The notes below the pieces were generated by a model. That model ran no database searches. It saw only the letters and a program-made list of their open reading frames with translations, and was not told the DNA's origin. 64,000 bases of DNA from Glandiceps talaboti (lineage: Eukaryota > Hemichordata > Enteropneusta > Spengelidae). Position numbers and translations under genes: made by a program. The stretch is from contig NC_135570.1 of NCBI RefSeq assembly GCF_964340395.1, forward strand, positions 4,636,322 through 4,700,321, in the 5' to 3' direction. Each line of letters starts with the position of its first letter. The stretch's first letter is position 1. This document shows, one piece after another, positions 27,269 through 40,200 of the stretch.

Positions 27269-27316
27269 TGCATGTGTGTATGTGTATGTATGTGTGTGTG
27301 CGCACGTGTGTGTGTG

Positions 27317-27348
<32 letters not shown>

Positions 27349-27777
27349 ACTCAAAGTCAAAAATGAGTGGAGTCTCTATCATGGTAATAGACAGACAGAC
27401 TAACAGTTTGAGCGAGGATAAACCCAATTTTGGTAAGTTAAACAACAGCATCACCTCATCAGTGATTGACACATGAATGTTACTCTTAATGTTCCATAGT
27501 TTTACACAGCATTTTGAATAATTCGCAAACAGTTTCATTGTCATATCCATTGTATATTTTCAGTCAACCAATCCAGATGATTTGTATTTCAATGTCAAAT
27601 GTTATAAACCACAGAGTAACACCAATGCTAGAACGGTAAGAATATTTTCTTCACAGATTACTAGCTAGTAAAGCATATAAAGTAGTATGTTAAAAGGGTA
27701 AATAAAATGATAATGATGATGTTGATGATGAGGACAAAGATAATGGTGATGGTGACAACGATGATGATGATGATGAT

Positions 27778-27809
<32 letters not shown>

Positions 27810-28199
27810 CGATGATGACAATGATGACAATCGATGATGAAGGTGGTGATGGTGATGATGATGGTAGTCAATGAAATTATATGAATTGAATTAATATGCA
27901 AAATTGACATGCATATTTCGTTATATATTTTCTTAAGTGTATTCCTTTGTGTCAATTTAGAATTAAATAAAAACATTACTAATTATGTAAACATTGAAAA
28001 TCAATTTTGTGATGTATTGCGAGTTTTATTGACAAATTTCGTGTTGTTATTTTCAGACTCTTCCAGTGGTAATAACTTTGTATGACATCAATGACATAGA
28101 TCCAGATTTCGTCAATGGACCATACTATGTGGAAGTCAATGAGGTAGGCTGTTTTGTTTATTTAGTTACTTAACAATTTGATTCAATATGAAGCCCCCC

Positions 28200-28230
<31 letters not shown>

Positions 28231-31200
28231 AAAAAAAATCCTTTGGTTCCGGTTACCTGACCCCACCTAGTTTTTCACTGCCAGCCCTAAACTTTTTTAA
28301 TGTATTCAAGAAAAAAATAATAAAATCGCGAAAATTGTGAAGTCTCGCAAGAAATAGTGGATTTGAAAACTGACATCCAATATAAATTTGTACCTGGTTT
28401 TTGTAACTTTCAGTTAACTCCACCAGGATTTGGTATATACTATGATATTGATGCTGATGATGGAGATATAAAAGGTGATAAGACCAAGCTAACATACAGT
28501 ATTACAGTAAGTAAATGACTCAACTGTTTGTAATATTTGCAAAATTTGTTAATATCTACAATTTTCAATTTCCTGGACAAGCTATAAAGTCTTTTAAAAT
28601 AATTATTGTATGTGACACAATGCAATTTTTTTTGCTAAAGTTCACCCACAAATGGCTACAGTACAAGTTAGTAAACTTTTTATTTCCTTTCGAAATTTCA
28701 TTGCATTACACGTTTTTTGCTTTTCCTTTGTAGGGTTCAGGGGCAGAGTATGTCGAATTTAAATCATTGAATACCCCTGAAGTTATACTCATCAAAGCAC
28801 TAGACTTTGAAACTGATCCATTCTACAATGTCACTCTCCTAGTCATGGTAAGTTGACGTTTTTTTTCTCTAAATTCATGACAGTTATTCAGAACTTACTT
28901 AGTTGTAAAATACAATGTAGGAATATTAGATATTACATGTCCCAAACTGTCACATATAATATGTTAGTTAGTTTAAGACTTTCACTATACTCAAAAGATG
29001 AACTCAATAATATCATCATTGCTCCAGAGTTTACATGTTGTAAGTCGACCTCAGTATAAAGTCCAGTGATACATTTTAATGGGACAATTAAAGGTGTCAC
29101 TGAATTTGGCATAAGTGAATAATTAATAGGTTTGAAACCTAGGAAAACAGCTCTCCAAGACTTTAAATTTTGTGTCAAATCTTTCGAAAAAGAGCAGCGG
29201 TGACACAAAATTATCCTTTTCAGTAACTCACTGGTTAGGATGCTACCCATAACTTGGACTCCTTTTGACATTATTAAAAGCATATACATGTGTGTACCAC
29301 AAATGAATGTACTATAAAATATATGCAAATGAACATGTAAGAGTAGAAATGAATGAAATTCTCTGAGATACATAACTGGAGTGGCGATGGACAGTTACCC
29401 AAAGTATCTGTCATGTTTATTGAAGAATGTCAGACATTGCAATATATCGTATACAGACACCTTCATTACTCAATTTAGATAAAACAGTTTGTGATGAACA
29501 AATAAAAACAACGTTTTCATAGCTTTTAATGCTGTGAAGTACATATATACAACAAAGCCATCTATTCTTGGTTTCTCCTTTCTTAAAATGACTACTACAA
29601 ACAAAGTTTCAAAACAAAGCACAATGATTTCTTCCAGTTTTCCAGTTCCAACCAACCAGCTTTTCAGAGGGTTTAATGAAACCAAACTGTGTTCTGTGTA
29701 TATAAAACAAAAGTTATTGTAACACTATGTATATTCATCATGGAAGCACTGAGATTCATACACAAGTTCTCTTCTTCCACTTTTGATTGACAAACAAACA
29801 TGTTTTGAACAAATTAATTGTTTCGAACAAATTACTTGTCCTTCAGTGTTTAACTGGATGGACAGAATGATTCAAATTTGCTATATATTGAAGCCAACGT
29901 TTTCATACCTCCAGCAAATTTGGATCATTCTGTCAGATCCTGTTAGACACTGAAGAACGACAACTGATTATGTTCAAAGCTTTTCTATTTCTCAATCAAA
30001 AGTGGAAGAAGAGTTATTGTTATTGAAAAGTTATTGTATATCCAACCCTTATATCTGTGATTCTGTTTTTGTTTGTAGGATGCTGGAATTCCACAGAGGA
30101 CTGGTACCACATATTTATACATCAATGTCACAGATGGAGATGATCAGAATCCCGTTTTTACAAGTACACAGTACACAGCCACTATTACTGAAGAACAGGA
30201 ACATTTACCACTCAATATAACACCAGCTATTCATGCATATGATCCTGATACGTTGAATCAACCCATCGTGTTTAGCTTTGCAAGTAAGTATATTATTAAT
30301 AAAACTGTAGCTATTTATCCGAGAATAAATATTCCTGGGATCTGGGTTCGTACTTTGTAATGAAATTTCTACTCACATAGTCAAAATATTTCGAAGCGAA
30401 TCCTGATGTCTCATCAGGATCTTTAAGAGTGTAGAATATTTTTACTCTGTGAGCAGAAATTTCCTATAACTAAGTATAAACCCAAAGTTGATGAACATTC
30501 ATTCTCGTAACTTACAAAATGTTGCTTTTTCCTACCTGTGTTATTGCTATTATAATACCGACAGAGTTACAGTAATAATGTAAATTTCTAGTAAGAAATA
30601 GTAATAACTGTTTATTTGTGCAAGCCCATCTTTATTTGATGTCTTTGTTTTCCTTGTTTTCCTAGATCCTGATGATTTACTAGACGACACACTTTCTGAA
30701 TATGAGTTCTTCCGAATCAACCGAACCACAGGACAAGTAGGTGTTCTACATAGCATAGATAGAGAACAGGATGCAGATGGCGAGAACATATTAGTAAGAA
30801 TTAGGGTGAGTGCGAAAACATTTCATACCAGGAAACTTTTGGCTAATGTAGGAATAAATTGCAGTGTTAAAGTCTCCTCCCTTTTGCTAAACTGTGGACT
30901 ACATGTACGGGTGCAGCCAATGAGTCAATTTTCTGAATTCATTCAGAAATCAAAAAATTTGTTAATGAAATACCGGTATATTGAGAAAGTGATAACTGTT
31001 TGTATGTGTCCTCACATTGTAACATATCATGACATGCCCTCTCGCTAGATCCACATGCCCAGAAATATGTGTCTGTCTCTCCTCTCTTCATATTGCCTGG
31101 GTATACTCTCCACTGCCCCTCCCATCATTCAACTTCGTCTTCTCTTCAAAACTCATATTTACATTTGCCATTAGGTCGATATAACGCCAGAAAAAGAACA

Positions 31201-34200
31201 ATGAATCACTCTGGATATTGAGCTTTATGAAATTCCACTTTTCTACATGTGATAATGCTCACATTCTGCCTGTATTTCCAACACCCTTCCCGTCTCTCCT
31301 TACCACTCTTTATTTAGTCAATAAAGAGAGAATTATGTACAGCTGAAAGACAAAAAAGTAGCCAGGAAAAGAAGAAGAAAAGTTTTCTATCATCACAAAA
31401 ATCAATGAGCCTGTTGATCAATATCACATGCAAAATAAGTTTTATTTCACCACAAAAAATTGATCATTCAATCGATCAATCATTCAACCAAATAATAAAT
31501 CAATCAATAAATCAATCAATCAATCAGTTACATGCTCCCTGACCCCTGTGGTATTATTGCTAAATGTGAATGTAATATGCTGCCTAGTAGTAAAATGGCA
31601 TGAGTATGGTGTATTGATAGAAGTGTGTGAATTCTTTCTTTTCTTAAGCTGTCTTATTCTGTTGACGTTGAGAAAGATTGACTTATGAATGTACAATTTA
31701 ATGAGAACTACCCACTTTATTACTGTTTATGTAGAAACTTTGGATAACTCATCAAGTGGTAAGAATCATATACTATCAATGAAAATTGTTTGTTTTCAGG
31801 CTGCACAAGAAGACAAGCCAAGATATCGATATAATTTTGTATTGGTACAAATCAAAGTATTGGATATTAATGACAATGCTCCAGAGATGCTTCAAGAATC
31901 ATATAATGCATTTTTAACAGAAGACGCTCCACCTGGAACCTTTGTTACAGAGGTGGAAGCAATTGACAGGGATGAGGTGAGTTTGGCCATCCTTGTTACA
32001 GAAGTGGAAGCAATTGACAGGGATGAGGTAAGTTTGGCAACCTTTGTTACAGAGGTGGAAGCAATTGACAGGGATGAGGTGAGTTTGGCCATCCTTGTTA
32101 CAGAAGTGGAAGCAATTGACAGGGATGAGGTAAGTTTGGCAACCTTTGTTACAGAGGTGGAAGCAATTGACAGGGATGAGGTAAGTTTGGCAACCTTTGT
32201 TACAGAGGTGGAAGCAATTGACAGGGATGAGGTAAGTTTGGCAATCTTTGTTACAGAGGTGGAAGCAATTGACAGGGATGAGGTCAGTTTGGCAACCTTT
32301 GTTACAGAGGTGGAAGCAATTGACAGGGATGAGGTCAGTTTGGCAACCTTTGTTACAGAGGTGGAAGCAATTACTGTATTATGTTAATACTACAATATCC
32401 TGTATTGTGCATCTAAAGAAATGTTTATATTCCATATATGGGCTTTGCTATTCCATGCAAGGTCATAGCTTATATCCCCCCTCCATAGTTGGGTACTTCC
32501 TCACAGAACTCATAATTTAGGCCGTGGTCAATTATTTTCAATAAATTCTAAAGTTCTTGTTTTCCAGTCTGTAAGATTCATTCAGTCCTAAATGTGTTTC
32601 TTTTCAGGGTGACAATGCTGTGTATGAATTTGTTATCACTCCTGCTGACATTTTTGAAATTAAGACAACTACAGCTGGTCCATTTCACTTTGGTAGAATC
32701 ACAGTCAAAGATACATCAGGTTTAGATGCAGATCATGGTCGTGAATATTACAATGTTACTGTAAGTATACACCAGAAAAAAATTCAACATTTTCATTATT
32801 TTATTTTCACATTTTCTCTACTGTACAATATTAAGCTCCCTCAATTAAGTACTTTGTTTGTTGTCCTTGAATTTCCCAAAAAACCTACCAGGCAGACAGG
32901 GAAACAAACAAACACAGAAAAAAACACAATGCTAGCATGTCATGTAAAATTCACTTTTCTGTTGGTTCATTTTCTGTTTGTACCTAAATCTACTACACTG
33001 GTGAAATACAAATGTCAAAATTCAAAGTTTGTTTAACTATTTAGAGATATGTGTAGTTATTCTGAAGATAACTGTATGATTTGTCCATTTACAATTGTAT
33101 AAAATATAGCCCTCAGTGAAAATTGTCAGCAAAACGAAATGTGTTTGTCTTTTCTAAATCTACCAACAAATCTAGCCACATGTGGATGGTAAACAAAGAA
33201 TTTAAGTGATGGTGCCTTTATCTCTTTATGTAATATCACTGTTAGTTGTATTGTAGCACTGGAATGCTCTTATTTGAAATGTTTAGTATAACAACATTTA
33301 GTCACTGTTTCATTAATCAACAGTGCAGTAAAAATATCAGATGCTTTCAATATCATATCTGATATGTTATTTATTATTGTTTGTTGAGAACGCCACAAAT
33401 GGAATGAAATTATTCAACTCTATGAAATGTTTACAGTTTATCACCAAAATATTAATATGCACACTTCAAGTATTTCTGATATTTGTATGTTTCATTACAG
33501 GTGTATGCCAAAGAAACTCTTACAGCAGAGGAACGCGAAAGCAATATATCAACAATTTACATCAAGATTGAAGATGTCAATGATGAAAGTCCAGTGTTCA
33601 GCCAGCCATTTTACTCCGGGTCTGTTTACGAAAATGCAACTGTGAATGAGCTTGTCACTATGACAACCCAGGTAAGATTGTACTGCAATCCACCATACTT
33701 TTATAAAAATAGTTTATATTGGTATGATTTGCTGTCAATAAACATAACATTTTGGATAATACATTTTGCTAGCTAACTCCAACTGGAATATTTCTACATT
33801 GTGATAAAAAGTGATGCATGGTGAAAAAATCTTTTAGCATGGTATATAAACTCCCCAAAGTATGGCAACTTTTCTTTCAGTTTACAAAGATAAATGAATT
33901 TCCTTGCTAGCAAACTAAATAACACAGTTGATCAAGAATGGTTCCTCTGAGTCAGAGAGAATCACAGACAATCTACTGGATGGTGCATTTAAGTCTAAAG
34001 CTTACAAAATACCAAACAAAAATGTATGTCTTTACCACAGTCCTGTGAGCACCTTGTACCTACATCAGACACAGAGTTCAAGTAAAAATCTCATACTTCA
34101 ATATGTGAAGCCAACCAGAATCCATCTTACAATGTAACACTCCACATTCGAAATTGAAACAAAGAGAACCACCAAACAATAAGAATAACATCGTTATCTG

Positions 34201-37200
34201 GACTTGAGCCTGAGCTCTTTTCGAAACAGAGCATTCTGAGGTATTGCACCCGGATGTTTCAGTGCATTACATGTTGTCATTGGTTGAGTATTAAAATTCA
34301 CTCAGTAGTTGAGCTTTGTAACTCATATTGTGTCAGATGTAGGAACAAGGCACTCACTCACAGGGAGGTGGGGGTGTTTATGATAAGCATGTTGTTGTTA
34401 AATTGCCTGAGTATACATGATTCCACTAGAGTGGAAAACACTAGATGAAAGACGTCATATCGCCCGTCTTATAATGTTCCATAAGATACATAATCACCTT
34501 CTCGACATTTCCTGGGTCTGAGCCTTCATTTATGAAGTTGATCCTTATAATGGAAGAAGAAGAAGTCTTAGGATTTGGTCGAATTCTAAAATAAGACAGG
34601 ATGGTTGGGTGAACTCATTTTTTTATGCACTAATGAAATGTAATTTTCTTCTCCAGATATCAGCAACTGATGATGACATTGGAGAAATGAATAGTGCAAT
34701 TAATTTTACAATTGTAAGTGATGATGAAGAGATATTTGCTATTGACTTGGATACTGGAGTTTTATCTGTCAAAAATCCATCGCTGCTAAATGCTGATTTA
34801 GTTGGTAGTTATGTTATCACCATAGCTGCTACTGATCGTGGGCTAGCACCAAGGTGAGTGTTGCACACAAGTAGGTTCTAAGATAACACTTCTTTTCAAT
34901 TGCATGCACATTGTATACAAATGTACTATCATATTAAAATGTATTTCTGGGGTCGTGTTTTGGAATTAGGATATGAATCTCAAAGATCCTAAAATTCCTG
35001 ATAGATGTGGAACTGTTTGCATCATCCTGGAATCATAAAACATACTGCAAATGTTTTACTATGACGGAAAGTTTTATTTGGTGCTGATAAATGTTATAAG
35101 TATCATTTGATGTTGTTGATGTTGTAGGAGTGAGATGAGCACAACTATGGAAACACCAATCATAGACAATATAATGGGTTTTATTGTCTATACACCAAGG
35201 TACTTGTATTGAGTGCTATTGTTACAGCATTGTATATAGCACCATCTGATTAACTAGTCCAAAGCACGGTGTTCCTGTCTTTGAAAACCACGCAAATTAT
35301 TTATTTGTGTCAATTTGTTGATTTTTTTTCATATATTTCTGCATACCCGACAATGACTATTGCATGATCCACATTGATGTATTATTTGCAAGGTCCATAT
35401 TTGTTATGTCTCATATTCCTAAGTGTATAATAATGTATTATTAACTTGTTTGTGGGTACAACAGCTGAAATAAAAGAATATCTCAATACATTATATCGAA
35501 AAGTAATGAATCATTTTCATTGGATGATTTTAATATGTGGGCCTGAAGTGTAAAAAAATGAAACGGTAATTCTGCAAGGTACAATGTACATGTATATTAT
35601 TGTAGTAACTGATAGATAATCTCACCATAGTGAGTCCATTTTCCAAAAAAAATGCTTTGATATCGCAAAATCATATTTGATGGTTCTGATGAATATTATT
35701 AGCCCAAGAGGGATACAAACCAAGTACATGTTACTGTATATCAAAATAATGCAAGTAGTGTGTAACAATGGATAGATTGTAGAAGTTACAGAACTAAGAA
35801 GATTAGTGTACATGGAAATATTGAAATGCACTTTTTTTTAATGCCTGTCAAAAGTGTTCAAATTACACTGCACATTATTTAGTCATTTAGACCAAAATGT
35901 AGCTGTGAATGAGTTGCACACACTGATTCGTTTGCAATTAATCCACCATCAAAATTTGATTTTTAACACATATTTTGTGCACATACTAAAGACCTATCCC
36001 TTTGATATCTTTGGACCTGTACAACGATTTCTTTTTCAGCTTCTTTTATACCTGAAATATTGTTTGCATGATTGTTTGTTAGTATGCATTGAATATGTAT
36101 TTTATGTATTTTTGTTAGCTGTGTTAAATATGTGATATATTTATAAAATGTATATACATTAAAATTGATTGATAAATTTTTACATATATTATCTTTGTTT
36201 TTGAAATGAAGTCAGTATGTAACAGATAGACAAAGGGAATAATTATGTAATTTCCCCCAATTTTTTTTCATACATCTAGTGAAAATACAAGGGACCTTGT
36301 CACTACGAGTCTGTCGATGATTGGTGACAAAATCCTTAGTTCACAAGTATTTTCTGGCTGAATAAACAAAAATATTGGGGAATTATATAATTAAACTTCC
36401 TCAGGGATAATTTATGAAAAACATGGAAATAATTTAGTGTCAATTTGAAATATTTTGACTCATATTTCCTGCACCACAGAACATGATGTAGATGCTAATT
36501 GTCATGACAGAGAACGACTAGGGTATAAAAATCCATATTCTTTTAAGATTGCGTTCAACCTGGCTTACGATAATTACATAATTCTTTTGATATGACAGTA
36601 AAATATAGTTAATTTGGAAGGGTAAATTCAAAATGAATTCAACATTTTAATCCATCTACTACAGATCTTGTTCACACAATGGTTAAATTAGTTGGCATTA
36701 ATGTCTCTCTCTTGTTACTGCTCCGTGTATGTCTAGGGCAGGGATTGCTACTGTTGTTATAAGTATACTTGATGTGGACGATGAACCACCAAGTTTTGCT
36801 GAGAACTCTTACACTGCTAGTGTAAGCGAAGCTGTAGTTACTGGCTCCTCAGTATTCCAAGTACAGGTAATGAATTCATACTTTACAAAGATTGAAATAT
36901 GTGATATAAGGAATGAAGGTAAAATATACGACATTGACATTGTCTCGATGACAAATTTCACTGCAAATCAGAGTTCTTAAAAATCTCTCCAAATTTTGCA
37001 ACATGAAAGCTTGTTCATGGTCCTTTTAAATAATAAAAGAAATTTGAGGGTTCACCATTTTGTTTTTCCAGAAATCATCAATCTTTTAATTTCCCATAGA
37101 GTTATCACAGTATTCGGTGGCCATATTGGATTCTAAAATGGCATAGAGTTATCACAGTATTCAGTGGCCATATTGGATTCTATTTTCCCATAGAGTTATC

Positions 37201-40200
37201 ACAGTATTCAGTGGCCATATTGGATTCTATTTTCCCATAGAGTTATCACAGTATTCAGTGGCCATATTGGATTCTAAAATAGCATAGAGTTATCACAGTA
37301 TTCGGTGGCCATATTGGATTCTAAAATGGCATAGAGTTATCACAGTATTCAGTGGCCATATTGGATTCTATTTTCCCATAGAGTTATCACAGTATTCGGT
37401 GGCCATATTGGATTCTAAAATAGCATAGAGTTATCACAGTATTCGGTGGCCATATTGGATTCTAAAATGGCATAGAGTTATCACAGTATTCAGTGGCCAT
37501 ATTGGATTCTATTTTCCCATAGAGTTATCACAGTATTCGGTGGCCATATTGGATTCTAAAATGACTAAACTTTGATTATCAATTTGACCTTTATTCAAAC
37601 AATTTGCATGGTGACCTCAACTGAGAATAGGTTTGAGTTTCCTTGAACAAAGAAACAGCAGAAAGTTTAAAAAAATGTATATCTGAGGTCCATTCTACCA
37701 CTTTTAAAGGCCGTTGTTGTACTGTAATTGTTACATGACATTGTCATTATCTTTTTTATGTCATGGTTATTTAGTGTACTATCTTTTCAAATGAAAATTG
37801 ACATCTCATAACTTTTTATTCATTTTTATTTTTCAATATTTAGGCAACCGATTCAGATAGTGATACATTGACATACAGTCTTAGTGATACATCTACTTTC
37901 AGCATTGATATTAACAGGTAAGTTATATCCTGCAATAGTAATTAACTTGAGGTACATTTGTTGTCATTTCTATTTTAAAAGATTTTAAATGACTCTCCAG
38001 AACCCAAAGTTTATGAAAAAACGTTATTTCCTGGAGTGGCATTTCCCCTTTAATGTACCATTTCTGTTGCGTGTACTCAAAGATTTTAATTCTAATATCA
38101 TAAAAGTGGGAATCAACATGGTTTTACTGTTCCATTATCCTTCATGTATAACATTTGCCACCAAATTCAAACTACCATGAATTATTTCTAACTGTTATGG
38201 ACATTTTAAAGAAATTTGAATATGTTCAGTAAATTTATAATTTGTATTTTTTATTATAGCGGTATAGTTAGAACTGCCGTTGTTTTGGACTATGAAACTA
38301 CAAAAAGTTACAATTTAAATGTGACAGCATCTGATGGACAACTAGTAAGTACACATATACCGTAGTTCTTTCCTTGTTCTCTGCATATGATAATATTATA
38401 TATCATTCCCAATATTTTTCTTTGTTCAGCCAAGAAAATATGAGTGACCTAAGGGGCCTTGTCACTATGAGTTGCTAGACAAGTAGTGACAAACCCTTAG
38501 GTTACCAGTATTTCTAGCTGAATGAAGAAAATTATTGGAGACTAATATAATTATAACTCTTCATAAACAATCAGGAAATATATGGCAATTTGAACATTTT
38601 GATTTGCATTTTGAGCACTGTAGAACCACTGACGTAGACACAGGTTGTTGTGACGTAGAATGAACAGGGTAGGCATGCATAATCCATATTTTCTGCCCAA
38701 ATTCAAGACAGAGCAAGATAAGATAATTAGACACTTTAAGACAGTTCATTGTTTTGTACATTTCTTGGGAAAAGTCCACTTTTAACTAATAATTATTGCA
38801 CTATGGACTACAAAAATAATTGCATTTGATATTGAAAATCAATTACAATTGATAGAACTTGCTCAGAAAATGATAGTTATATTTTCTAAATGATATTTTT
38901 TTTACATTTGCAGGAAGCTGAAACAGTATTAATGATTACAGTAGAAGATGCCAATGATAACAGTCCAGTTTTTGATCCAGACACTTATACATTTACAGCG
39001 ACCGAAGAGCAGGTAGCTGGACAGACTGTTGGAACAGTTACTGTAAGTATGATAATAGAAATAATAATAAGTATTTAAAATGCAGCTCAGTTCTCCTGAG
39101 AGGTACGATCTACATAGCAGCATAATGACTTAACAGCCCTTTATGTTTTAACTCCATGGAGAGCATCCAAACCATTGCAGCCACTATCAATCTGAAAAGG
39201 CGTAGGATTAAAGCATTCACATTGCAACCTCTATCCTACCAGGTCCCTAATTATACAGCTGGGTTGACTGAGGCACAATTGTAGTTTAAATCTTACCCAA
39301 GGACTTTAACCACTCAGAAACAAATGACAGTGACAGGGCTTGAGTCTACAAGTTGCATAAATGGCCAGAAAGAAATTAATTTCTGTGAACTGCAAGCTAA
39401 ATGCTAACTAAAGAGTTTGGTCAGATTTTTCTGAATGGAGTTCTTAGATAGGCTCTTGTTGGATGGGGATTAACATTTAATTGGAAAGAAAAAACAGTCT
39501 GGTAGATCTATAAAAAAGTTGGTCCTGATTAACAGTGAGGATTATCTCTTCTGTAAGATTGATAAGATAGCGATAATATGAGAACTCCAAATTGAATCTG
39601 ATTCAAATGCTACCTCAGATACCATAGGTTGTCTAACTATAATGTCATTTTTTGATAGTCATGAATTAAAATAGGATGTTTTTTCTTCTCAAAGGCATCA
39701 GATGTTGATGAGGGAACCAATGGAGGTGTTACATATTTGATTCTTTCACCTTATGACACGTAAGTACAATTTGGATTTTCAATTTTTTTATTCACAGGAA
39801 CATGTGACCATATAATATTTTTTGATTAGAGAGATTGGGTATCAACGTTGAATTTTGATTATTGAAATGCCCTGTACTGTTAAATTTTGCTTTTTTTTAG
39901 CAAAAGAGCAGCCATTCAGACAGAAATGATCATACTTACAGTAACTGTTCCACACCTGTGTACTTTTAACATTCTAACATAGATAATGGTAGTATAATAA
40001 TAATAGTTTATTTCCAAACATTGCGGTGTACTGATCAAATTACAAAGTTTATATTACTTTTTTAAAAAGGGAATAAGAGACAAAGACACTGCTAACAGAT
40101 AAAAAGTGTAGTAATATGACAATTGAAAATATTACAGTGACAAATACAGACTAGGGACAATAACTGTTTTACAACATATTAACACTTTGCTTGCTATACT

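Noticed and set aside
27053-27550. Several Cys/Val- or His/Thr-rich open frames on both strands
   Set aside because: Translation of a TG/CA microsatellite inside intron 2.
27665-27976. His/Arg-rich minus-strand frame
   Set aside because: Translation of a GAT/GAC trinucleotide repeat.
28933-29373. 146-residue minus-strand frame in intron 6
   Set aside because: No known domain, no codon pattern distinct from intron DNA; cannot be supported as a gene.
31689-32387. Continuous 232-residue frame taken as a single large exon
   Set aside because: The first part before 31,800 is preceded by a good acceptor and is not cadherin-like; the part after 31,976 is the minisatellite, and exon 10 restores EC4 only from the first donor.
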